From VXYL01 sp965199915 (GTDB lineage Bacteria > Pseudomonadota > Gammaproteobacteria > Pseudomonadales > Azotimanducaceae): DNA of 64,000 nt. The position numbers and the translations under genes were made by a program. This document shows positions 26,201-33,582 of the stretch, in pieces (the first letter of the stretch is position 1; the number at the start of each line of letters is the position of its first letter). Location: positions 3,968,001 to 4,032,000 of the forward strand of contig OZ241348.1 of NCBI GenBank assembly GCA_965199915.1. The letters are read 5' to 3'. The notes under the pieces were generated by a model, which saw only the letters and a program-made list of their open reading frames with translations, was not told where the DNA came from and did no database searches.

Positions 26201-29200
26201 CGGTGCCGAGCTGACCCTTCAGGGCGTGCGGCAGCCGAGCTTTTCATGGCGCCATACGGGCGGCGGCGGCACCGCGATTGTGAGTCTGACCGGCGCGGAT
26301 ACCGCGACGCCGAGCTTCACGGCGCCGAACCTGCTTGCGAACGACGACCTGACGTTCACGCTGACCATAACGGTGGGCAACAACACCAGGACGGACACGG
26401 TGGTCGTGACGGTTGAGGCGGACAACGACGATCCGACGGCGAACGCGGGTTCGGACCAGACGGTGTACGAGGCCAGCGCGGTGACGCTGGCGGGAATCGG
26501 TTCGGATCCCGAGGGCGAGTCGCTGAGCTACTCGTGGAGCCAGACGGGGGGCATCCCGCTGGTGACGCTGGCGGGCGCGACGTCGGCAACGGCGCGCTTC
26601 ACAGCGCCGTTGACGACGGTGGACTTGACGCTGACGTTCGAGCTGACGGTGACGGCCGGCGGGGCCAGCCACACGGACACGGTGATAGTGACGGTCGAAC
26701 CCCTTGTGCTGATGGCGGACGCGGGAGACGAGCAAGTGGTGGGCGAGGGCGACGTGGTGACCTTGGACGGCAGCCGTTCGACCGCGCCGCTCGGCGCCGG
26801 CCCGCTGACCTACTCGTGGCGCCAGACGGGGGGTAGCCCTGCGGTGACGCTGACGGGGGCCGCGACGGCGAGGCCGAGCTTCACGGCGCCGTCGGGTCTG
26901 ACCGGGGACGTGACGCTGACGTTCGAGCTGACGGTCTACGCGGGCGAGAGCAGCGTAACGGAGACGGACACGGTGGACGTGATTGTCGAGTGGTTTGGCC
27001 CGATCTTCACACCGCCTCTCCTGACGGCGGACGCGGGACCGGACCAGACGGTGAACGAGGGCGCCGCGGTCACCTTGGACGGGAGCGGCTCGACCGGGCC
27101 AGACGACGAGACGCTGAACTACTCGTGGCGCCAGACGGGCGGCAGTCCGACGGTCGCGCTGACGGGCGCGGGGAGCGACGCGAGCTTCACGGCGCCGGAC
27201 GTGGCGGCGGACCTGACGCTGACCTTCACGCTGACGGTGACGGCGGACGGGGAAAGCGACACCGACACGGTGAACGTGACCATCAATGCTTTGCCGACGC
27301 TGTCCATCGATTCGCCGACCACGCGCGAGGGTGACAGCGGGACGACGGATCTGACGTTCACGGTCACGCTGTCGCCGGCCAGCGACATGGATGTGACCGT
27401 GTCCTACGCGACCGCCGACGGCACCGCGAGCGCGGGGTCGGACTACCGGGCGGCGAGCGGCGAACTGCGGTTCGCGCCGGGCGAGACGGAGTTGACGATC
27501 TCTGTGCCGGTGCTCGGAGACCTGCGGCCGGAAGCGGACGAGACCTTCACGCTGACGCTCGGCAGCCCGGTCAACGCGAAGGTGGCCGGCTCGGAGGCGA
27601 CCGGAACGATCGTCAACGACGACACGGCGCAGGCCTCCGTCGCGGACGCACGGATGGAGGAGGGGGACGACGGCGCGGCGAACCTCGACTTCACGGTCAC
27701 CCTGTCGGTGGCCGGCGACCTCGAAGTGACCATGTCCTACGCGACCGCCGACGGCACCGCGACCGCGGGGACGGACTACCGGGCGGCGAGCGGCGAACTG
27801 CGGTTCGCGCCGGGCGAGACGGAGTTGACGATCTCGGTGCCGGTGCTGGGGGACACGCGGCCGGAAGCGGACGAGACGTTCACGCTGACGCTCGGCAGCC
27901 CGGTGAACGCGGAAATCACCCGCGCCCAGGCGACGGGGACGATCGTCAACGACGACGTGGCGCAGGCGTCCGTTGCGGACGCGAAGGCCGAGGAGGGCGA
28001 CGACGGCGCTGCCGACTTGGACTTCACGGTCACGCTGTCGCCGGCGAGCGACCTCGAAGTGACCGTGTCCTACGCGACCGCCGACGGCACCGCGACCGCG
28101 GAGACGGACTACCGGGCGGCGAGCGGCGAGCTGCGGTTCGCCCCGGGCGAGACGGAGTTGACGGTCTCGGTGCCGGTGCTCGGGGACACGCGGCCGGAAC
28201 ATGACGAGACGTTCACGCTGACGCTCGGCAGCCCGGTGAACGCGGAAATCACCCGCTCGGAGGCGACGGGGACGATCGTCAACGACGACGTGGCGCTGGC
28301 GTCGGTGGCGGACGCGAAGGCGGAGGAGGGCGACGACGGCGCGGCCGACCTCGACTTCACGGTCACCTTGTCGCCGGCGAGCGACCTCGAAGTGACCGTG
28401 TCCTACGCGACCGCCGACGGCACCGCGGTTGCGGGGGCGGACTACCGGGCGGCGAGCGGCGAACTGCGGTTCGCGCCGGGCGAGACGGAGTTGACGGTCT
28501 CGGTGCCGGTGCTGGGGGACACGCGGCCGGAGCGGGACGAGACGTTCACGCTGACGCTCGGCAGCCCGGTGAACGCGGAAATCACCCGCGCCGAGGCGAC
28601 GGGAACCATCGTCAACGACGACCTGGCGCAGGCGTCGATCGCGGACGCGCGGATGCAGGAGGGGAATAGCGGCGCGGCGGACCTGGACTTCACGGTCACG
28701 CTGTCGGCGGCCGGGGACCTCGAAGTGACCATGTCCTACGCGACCGCGGACGGCACGGCGACCGCGGGGACGGACTACCGGGCGGCGAGCGGCGAACTGC
28801 GGTTCGCGCCGGGCGAGACGGAGTTGACGGTTTCGGTGCCGGTGCTGGGGGACACGCGGCCGGAGCGGGACGAGACGTTCACGCTGACGCTCGGCAGCCC
28901 GGTGAACGCGGAGATCACCCGCGCCGAGGCGACGGGGACCATCGTCAACGACGACGTGGCGCAGGCGTCGGTGGCGGACGCGCGGATGGAGGAGGGGAAT
29001 AGCGGCGCGGCGGACCTGGACTTCACGGTCACCCTGTCGGCGGCCGGGGACCTCGAAGTGACCCTGTCCTACGCGACCGCCGACGGCACGGCGACCGCGG
29101 GGACGGACTACCGTGCGGCGAGCGGCGAACTGCGGTTCGCGCCGGGCGAGACGGAGTTGACGGTTTCGGTGCCGGTGCTGGGGGACACGCGGCCGGAGCG

Positions 29201-31433
29201 GGACGAGACGTTCACGCTGACGCTCGGCAGCCCGGTGAACGCGGAGATCACCCGCGCCGAGGCGACGGGGACGATCGTCAACGACGACGTGGCGCAGGCG
29301 TCGGTCGCGGACGCGCGGATGCAGGAGGGCGACGGCGGCGCGGCGGACCTGGACTTCACGGTCACCCTGTCGGCGGCCGGCGACCTCGAAGTGACCGTGT
29401 CCTACGCGACCGCCGACGGCACGGCGACCGCGGGGACGGACTACCGGGCGGCGAGCGGCGAACTGCGGTTCGCGCCGGGCGAGACGGAGTTGACGGTCTC
29501 GGTGCCGGTGCTGGGGGACACGCGGCCGGAGCGGGACGAGACGTTCACGCTGACGCTCGGCAGCCCCGTGAACGCGGAGATCACCCGCGCCGAGGCGACG
29601 GGGACCATCGTCAACGACGACGTGGCGCAGGCGTCGGTGGCGGACGCGCGGATGCAGGAGGGGAATAGCGGCGCGGCGGACCTGGACTTCACGGTCACCC
29701 TGTCGGCGGCCGGGGACCTCGAAGTGACCGTGTCCTACGCGACCGCCGACGGCACGGCGACCGCGGGGGCGGACTACCGGGCGGCGAGCGGCGAACTGCG
29801 GTTCGCGCCGGGCGAGACGGAGTTGACGGTCTCGGTGCCGGTGCTCGGAGACACGACGCCGGAAGGAGACGAGACCTTCACGTTGACGCTCAGCAGTCCG
29901 AGCAACGCGGAACTAGGCCGGACGACCGCGGCGACAGGCACGATTGTCGACGACGATGTGGCGAATTCGCGCGCGCAAGCGCTAAAAGCGTCTCTGGCCG
30001 GCTTCGGGCGCGCTTTGACCCTTGATGCCGTGGACGCCATCAGTGGACGCTTCCGGGAAACGCCGGCGACGCGCGGTTCGCAGTTGGTCTTGGGGGGGTC
30101 TGCCTTCGGGCAGCAAGGAGCCCTGTCCGCCGATCAGTTCGCGCCCTGGGACCAACACTTTGGCGGCACTGAGCTCGCGCGGCCCATGGCCAGCCGCCAG
30201 CTCTCCCTTGGCGATTTTCTGCAACGGTCGTCCTTCAATCTGACTCTGGCGGCCCCTCCGACGGCAGGTGGCGAAGGCGGCGCGGGCGGCGCGGGCGAAG
30301 AGGCGGGCCGGAACCTGTCCTTGTGGGGCCGGGCTTCCAGCGGGCGTTTTTCGGGAGAGCCTTTGGCTGGTCTGTCCTCGGATGGCGAAGTGGTGACCGG
30401 CTACTTGGGCATGGACGCAAGGTTCGGGGAGCGACTGCTTGCCGGCGTGGCTCTGGCCCACAGCAAAGGGGATATTCGCTATGGGATCGCGGACTTCGCG
30501 GGGGACTTGGACCTGTCCCTCACGAGCGTATTGCCGTATGTCAACTTCCAGTCGAACGAGAAGCTGAGATTTTGGAGTGTCGTCGGCGTTGGCTGGGGCG
30601 AGGCGACATTCCGGGATGCGGTGGGACAAGCCGAGACGCAGGGCACGCTCGATCTTGGTCTGCGCATGGCGGCCCTTGGCGCCAACCAGGCATTGATCAC
30701 TTGGAGGAACGTGGATCTGGAACTGAAGTCCGACGCTTTCGTAATGCTTTTGGCGGGCGAACCCAAGGAGGGCGAAGCGCAGCCGGAAATCAAAGCGCGC
30801 TCGCAGGGGATTCGGTTGGCGTTGGCGGGACGCAAGGAACTGATGGCGTCCGAACAGGGGCGCTTGGAAGCGAATCTGGAGTTGGGGGGACGCTGGGACG
30901 GCGGCGACGCGCAGACTGGGGCGGGAACGGAAGTCGGCGGCGGCTTGGACTACCGCCATGCGGGTCTGGGTCTCGGAATTGCCGTGCAGGGCCAGTATTT
31001 GCTCTCTCACAAGGCGCAGTCCTTCGAAGAAAAGGGCGTGAGCCTGACTCTGGAGTTCGACCCCGGCGTTCGGGGCCAAGGTTTTTCCATGGCGCTTAAG
31101 CCGGCATGGGGCGCATACCCGGGCGGCGTGGGAGAACTGTGGAACAACGAAGCGCTGCTGGGTATCGGCGGCACGGGGCAGGACGCCGGACCGGGCGCGG
31201 CTTCGGAACGACTCGACCTTGAGTGGGGTTACGCATTCGGCTTGCGACGAGGCACCGGGCAGCTGCGACTGCAAGGAGCCTTGTCTCATCACGGCGCTGG
31301 TCAACGGCACTATCGCTTCGGCGGCTCTCTGAACAGGCCCGGAAGAACCCGCGGCAGCTTGGAATTGACTCGCCAGGAGTGGCAGGGAGAATCCAGCCAC
31401 GGACTGCTGATCATGTGGGAACACAAGCGGTAG
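23283..31433 (+). CDS. Giant Calx-beta/PKD autotransporter adhesin, 2716 residues
   Basis: A signal peptide (about 1-29, ending AVNATA) is followed by a modular passenger. Seven divergent Calx-beta domains occupy about residues 33-855, each opening with a variant of SIDSPSVNEGDSGST and closing with a TGTITDDD-like turn that binds calcium in the family. Five PKD/REJ-like domains (about 855-1337) start ANAGPDQTVNEG and contain YSWSQTGG. Eight near-identical 111-residue Calx-beta domains follow (about 1338-2228). A linker (about 2229-2340) leads to a C-terminal beta-barrel of autotransporter type (LSLWGRASSGRFSG, GYLGMDARFGERLLAGVALA, ending LLIMWEHKR). Expected fate: type V secretion, a calcium-stiffened surface adhesin. 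ATG 23283 has AGGGA six bases upstream. Expression is probably modulated by the poly-C tract. Confidence 0.88.
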   Translation: MTRLLRATRLVVGPLLAASCMFAVNATAQTLPVLSIDSPSVNEGDSGSTNLTFTVSLSAATSTAVTVSYADAGTGTATSGTDYTAVTAGQLTFAAGTTSQTIAVSVQGDTTSEPDETVTIALSNPTNATLSTATGTGTIEDNDTLSISSPSVDEGDSGSTNLVFTVSLSGTKTGQATVNYADAGTGTATSGTDYDAVTANTLTFAAGTTSQTITVTVQGDITVESEETVVIALSSPSGAGLSATASSGTGTIRNDDTFPVLSIDSPSVNEGDSGSTSMTFTVTLSAAYSHNVTVDYADAGTGTATSGTDYTALSAGRLTFAAGTTSQTFTVSVQGDTTSEPDETVVITLGNPTNATVSTAPRTGTGTGTIEDNDTLSISSPFVDEGDTGSANLVFTVSLGGAKAAAVTVSYADAGTGTATSGTDYTAVTAGMLTFAAGTTSQTITVLVTGDTTVEADETVVIALSGASGAGLSTTASSGTGTIRDDDRTGTPTFSITPATVTVAEGDSGSTNMNFTVELSPAASVSTRVIFGVTGGTATSGTDYTTPWQNNRITLRFNAGETSKTVSVAVRGDTLDEPDETVVAQLSGAFPFFSARVDSSANTGTGTITDDDPLPTVSIDSPTVAEGDTGSTNMIFTVSLSAASGRQVTVRYGLVAAQSTATSGTDFREIVASTSNPGTLTFAPGETSKTITVEVLGDTDPEADETVRFQLGSPTNAMLPVSNLWRADGTITDDDIALLRTGPASVAEGDSGSTDLTFTLSLVAAHGKTVTVDYTDTGRGTATRGTDYTGAATGTVTFAPGDTTGTITVSVTGDTVTERHQTVELALSNLTNARFVTASMASLTGTIRDDDGFPTANAGPDQTVNEGDTVTLSGSGSDPDSPITGYRWTQTAGPPVTLTGVTSATSTFTAPTGLVADEVLRFSLVVEANDEGGSDSVDILVNAATLNWSAEAGPNQTVEEEDTVSLSGRALSGGAELTLQGVRQPSFSWRHTGGGGTAIVSLTGADTATPSFTAPNLLANDDLTFTLTITVGNNTRTDTVVVTVEADNDDPTANAGSDQTVYEASAVTLAGIGSDPEGESLSYSWSQTGGIPLVTLAGATSATARFTAPLTTVDLTLTFELTVTAGGASHTDTVIVTVEPLVLMADAGDEQVVGEGDVVTLDGSRSTAPLGAGPLTYSWRQTGGSPAVTLTGAATARPSFTAPSGLTGDVTLTFELTVYAGESSVTETDTVDVIVEWFGPIFTPPLLTADAGPDQTVNEGAAVTLDGSGSTGPDDETLNYSWRQTGGSPTVALTGAGSDASFTAPDVAADLTLTFTLTVTADGESDTDTVNVTINALPTLSIDSPTTREGDSGTTDLTFTVTLSPASDMDVTVSYATADGTASAGSDYRAASGELRFAPGETELTISVPVLGDLRPEADETFTLTLGSPVNAKVAGSEATGTIVNDDTAQASVADARMEEGDDGAANLDFTVTLSVAGDLEVTMSYATADGTATAGTDYRAASGELRFAPGETELTISVPVLGDTRPEADETFTLTLGSPVNAEITRAQATGTIVNDDVAQASVADAKAEEGDDGAADLDFTVTLSPASDLEVTVSYATADGTATAETDYRAASGELRFAPGETELTVSVPVLGDTRPEHDETFTLTLGSPVNAEITRSEATGTIVNDDVALASVADAKAEEGDDGAADLDFTVTLSPASDLEVTVSYATADGTAVAGADYRAASGELRFAPGETELTVSVPVLGDTRPERDETFTLTLGSPVNAEITRAEATGTIVNDDLAQASIADARMQEGNSGAADLDFTVTLSAAGDLEVTMSYATADGTATAGTDYRAASGELRFAPGETELTVSVPVLGDTRPERDETFTLTLGSPVNAEITRAEATGTIVNDDVAQASVADARMEEGNSGAADLDFTVTLSAAGDLEVTLSYATADGTATAGTDYRAASGELRFAPGETELTVSVPVLGDTRPERDETFTLTLGSPVNAEITRAEATGTIVNDDVAQASVADARMQEGDGGAADLDFTVTLSAAGDLEVTVSYATADGTATAGTDYRAASGELRFAPGETELTVSVPVLGDTRPERDETFTLTLGSPVNAEITRAEATGTIVNDDVAQASVADARMQEGNSGAADLDFTVTLSAAGDLEVTVSYATADGTATAGADYRAASGELRFAPGETELTVSVPVLGDTTPEGDETFTLTLSSPSNAELGRTTAATGTIVDDDVANSRAQALKASLAGFGRALTLDAVDAISGRFRETPATRGSQLVLGGSAFGQQGALSADQFAPWDQHFGGTELARPMASRQLSLGDFLQRSSFNLTLAAPPTAGGEGGAGGAGEEAGRNLSLWGRASSGRFSGEPLAGLSSDGEVVTGYLGMDARFGERLLAGVALAHSKGDIRYGIADFAGDLDLSLTSVLPYVNFQSNEKLRFWSVVGVGWGEATFRDAVGQAETQGTLDLGLRMAALGANQALITWRNVDLELKSDAFVMLLAGEPKEGEAQPEIKARSQGIRLALAGRKELMASEQGRLEANLELGGRWDGGDAQTGAGTEVGGGLDYRHAGLGLGIAVQGQYLLSHKAQSFEEKGVSLTLEFDPGVRGQGFSMALKPAWGAYPGGVGELWNNEALLGIGGTGQDAGPGAASERLDLEWGYAFGLRRGTGQLRLQGALSHHGAGQRHYRFGGSLNRPGRTRGSLELTRQEWQGESSHGLLIMWEHKR
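27302..29965 (+). repeat. Tandem 333-bp repeats encoding eight Calx-beta domains
   Basis: Eight units with 333-base period inside the adhesin gene, the first slightly longer and most divergent. Units 2-8 are nearly identical at DNA level; the blocks encoding YATADGTATAGTDYRAASG and ELRFAPGETELTVSVPVLGD recur almost unchanged. Variation concentrates at the domain start (DARMEEGDDGAANLD, DAKAEEGDDGAADLD, DARMQEGNSGAADLD). Such arrays expand and contract by recombination, so copy number may vary between strains. Confidence 0.93.
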
Positions 31434-31724
31434 CGCGCCCTGCGGGGCGCGTTCGAGTTTGCTGCGCAAACTCCGTGCCCTACCGAGAACTGACTCGTTT
31501 GTGCAGAACCTTCGCCTCTCAAGAGGCTGGCGCGCCCTGCGGGGCGCGTTCGAGTTTGCTGCGCAAACTCCGTGCCCTACCGAGAACTGACTCGTTTGTG
31601 CAGAACCTTCGCCTCTCAAGAGGCTGGCGCGCCCTGCGGGGCGCGTTCGAGTTTGCTGCGCAAACTCCGTGCCCTACCGAAAACTTGACTCATTTGTGCA
31701 GAACCTTCGCCTCTCAAGAGGCTA
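31434..31724 (-). repeat. Dispersed hairpin repeat, copies D1-D3 in tandem, 97-bp period
   Basis: Three head-to-tail units (31434, 31531, 31628) in minus orientation, starting one base after the adhesin stop. Each has GCGCCC...GGGGCGC, GAGTTTGC TGC GCAAACTC, the core (CACAAACGAGTC on the minus strand) and a terminal hairpin GCCTCT CA AGAGGC. The first two units are virtually identical and the third carries a few changes (GAAAACTTGACTCA), so the duplication is recent. These copies define the full 97-bp unit. Confidence 0.92.
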
Positions 31725-31850
31725 GCGCGATTGCCCTGAGCCGCCGCAAGCCGCCGCCAGGGCTATTTCACGCTGTGGCGGAAGTGGTTGAGAGCAAGGG
31801 GCGGAAAGAAAGGCTGGCTATTTGGGCGCGGAAGGTGTGTCAAGTCGCGC

Positions 31851-32301
31851 ATGGAGAAGAGCGAAGCGGCGGCGGAACGCTTGAACGTGGTGGTTCGGGA
31901 GGTGGCGGTGCGTCCGGCGCGGGCGGACGAGCGCCGGCGGTGGGACGGTCTGATGGCGGAGCACCACCACCTGGGATTCAAGCAGTTCGCGGGGCGCGGT
32001 CTGCGGCATGTGGCGGAGTGGCGGGGGCCATTGGGTGGCCCTGGTGGGCTGGCAGTCCGGGGCGTTCAAGTGCGGGCCGCGGGATCGGTGGCTGGGATGG
32101 CATCGCTCGGTGCGGTTCCGGCGACGCCAGCCTGGGCGAGGACGCCTGCCGGTCCGCGCCCGCCACGCGCCGGCCAACAACGCCACCATGAACAACATCG
32201 CCATCGTCCGGCACCGCGGCTTCCGCTTCGTGCCCGAAGCCATCGACCACTTCTCGATGCGCCGCGCGGACGCCTTCGACGCCGTCCTCTCGCCCGACTG
32301 A
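31851..32301 (+). pseudogene. Decayed DUF4338/ISAs1-type transposase fossil
   Basis: Reading from ATG 31851, VVVREVAVRPARADERRRWD and GLMAEHHHLGFKQFAGRGLR are the start of a DUF4338 domain. Near 32025-32035 the frame shifts and continues GHWVALVGWQSGAFKCGPRD then RWLGWHRSVRFRR. The sequence then jumps, with another shift, into what looks like the C-terminus of an ISAs1-type DDE transposase (DASLGEDACR; then HAPANNATMNNIAIVRHRGF, RFVPEAIDHFSMRR, ending LSPD). The catalytic middle is gone. It is a remnant of a composite DUF4338-transposase element with an internal deletion and at least two frameshifts. The family link is from memory of such proteins and should be checked by search. Confidence 0.7.
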
Positions 32302-32700
32302 GCCTCCCCGCAAGTCCATCGCCGCATTCCCGAAGCGCTCCGGCGATTCCGGGCGGCCGCCATCCCCGCGCAAGGGCGGAAAGCGGCCGCAAGCCGTGTC
32401 AAAGACGAACTCGAACGCCGCCCGAAGGCCGGTCGCGCACCGCGTCGCGCTCAACCCGCGCTCAACCCGCCACGCCGCTCCTGCCAAAACGCGCCCCGTC
32501 CTTAGCGTGAAAACCTTTCGAGCGACGCGAGGTATTGCAGCGTCCCTCTTGTGGCACAATCCGCCCGTCTTTGAAGCCGCGGCGAACTCAAGCCCGCGCC
32601 AATCCACGCGGTCGCCGAGCGGCCTCGAGAGAACAAGGCGTCGGCGCCCGCGGCACCTCTTGGCGGACCTCCGCGCCGCCGCGGTTGTGGATCTCTTTTC
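32302..32700 (+). other. Non-coding stretch after the transposase fossil
   Basis: About 400 bases without a convincing gene. A CACAAT (32555-32560) may be a -10 for the next gene, but the upstream TTGCAG is too close (14 bases). The first part may be decayed element end; no clear inverted repeat matched the other side of the fossil. No tRNA or terminator recognised. Confidence 0.5.
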
Positions 32701-33576
32701 ATGCGTTTGCACATCATCAACGGCACCCACGAGATGCTGCGGGCTCAGGCCTCCATGCGTCCGCAACGCCGCTCCCCGGGCGGGAGCGACCTCAAAGCCA
32801 CGGCCGGCTTCCTCGCCTCCCTGGTCAGTCTGATCGAGGACCCGCGGGAAGACGTGACGCACATCGCCGTGGCGTTCGACAGCCCCTTTCGTTCGTTCCG
32901 CAACGACCTCTTCCACGGCTACCGCGTGGCGTCAGGCATGACGCCGGCGTTGGCGGCGCAGTTCGACGCCGCGGCCGCCGCGGCGAGTGCGCTCGGCGTC
33001 ACCGTGTGGGCCATGGATCGTTTCGAGGCGAACGACGCTCTGGCCACCGCCGCGCACCGCTGGTGCGCCGAGGTGGAGCAAGTGCGGCTGTTCACGGTCG
33101 ATCCGATCGTCAACCAGTGTGTGCGCGCCGAGCAAGTGGTGCAGGTGAACCACTCGCTGCGCCGCGTGACGACCGAGAGCGACGTGTACACCCGTTGCGG
33201 CTGCCGGGCGGCGTTCGTCCCGGATTGGATGGCGTTGGTCGGCGAGGGCGGCCACGGCATTCCCGGCATCCCGCAGTTCGGTCAGCGTTCGGCCGGCCCG
33301 CTCTTGGAGAAGTTCGGCGCGCTGGAGGCCATCCCCGCCGACGCCAGCCTGTGGCGCGTGGCGCGGCGCCACGCCACGCGCTTGGCGCACTCGCTGCGCG
33401 ATCGACGCGACGACGCCGGCCTCTACAAAACGCTCGCCACTTTGGCGACGGACGCTCCCATCGGCGGCGAACTTGCGGATTTGCGCTGGCGCGGCGCGGA
33501 CCCGGCGCGCCTCTCGGCCTTGGCGCGGTCGCACGGCCTCGCGCTCTCGGCGCCGCGCGCGTGGCGCCGCATATGA
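32701..33576 (+). CDS. FEN/5'-3' exonuclease-family protein with degenerate active site
   Basis: 291 residues with the overall layout of the 5'-3' exonuclease (Pol I N-domain/XPG-like) fold: N-terminal strand MRLHIINGTHEMLRAQ, AVAFDSPFRSFRNDLFHGYR, FEANDALATAAHRW, FTVDPIVNQCV, DWMALVGEGGHGIPGIPQFG and the helix-hairpin-helix-like GPLLEKFGALEAIP. Several metal ligands are replaced: the first-strand Asp is Asn7, EADD is EAND (Asn111), the second Asp of the S-G-D-K-D type motif is Ile136, and the GDssDN motif reads GEGGHG. Asp60, Asp112 and Asp134 remain. Probably binds structured DNA/RNA with weak or no nuclease activity (inference). Single gene, convergent with the S41 protease. Confidence 0.75.
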   Translation: MRLHIINGTHEMLRAQASMRPQRRSPGGSDLKATAGFLASLVSLIEDPREDVTHIAVAFDSPFRSFRNDLFHGYRVASGMTPALAAQFDAAAAAASALGVTVWAMDRFEANDALATAAHRWCAEVEQVRLFTVDPIVNQCVRAEQVVQVNHSLRRVTTESDVYTRCGCRAAFVPDWMALVGEGGHGIPGIPQFGQRSAGPLLEKFGALEAIPADASLWRVARRHATRLAHSLRDRRDDAGLYKTLATLATDAPIGGELADLRWRGADPARLSALARSHGLALSAPRAWRRI

Positions 33577-33582
33577 ACCCGA

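Noticed and set aside
26244..28202. Minus-strand frame repeating through the Calx-beta array
   Set aside because: Periodicity is inherited from the 333-bp repeats on the coding strand.
27302..29965. CRISPR-like array
   Set aside because: Unit length 333 bp, no spacers, and the repeats are protein-coding.
31434..31724. CRISPR or integron attC cluster
   Set aside because: No unique spacers between the 97-bp units and no R/L core sites or integrase nearby.
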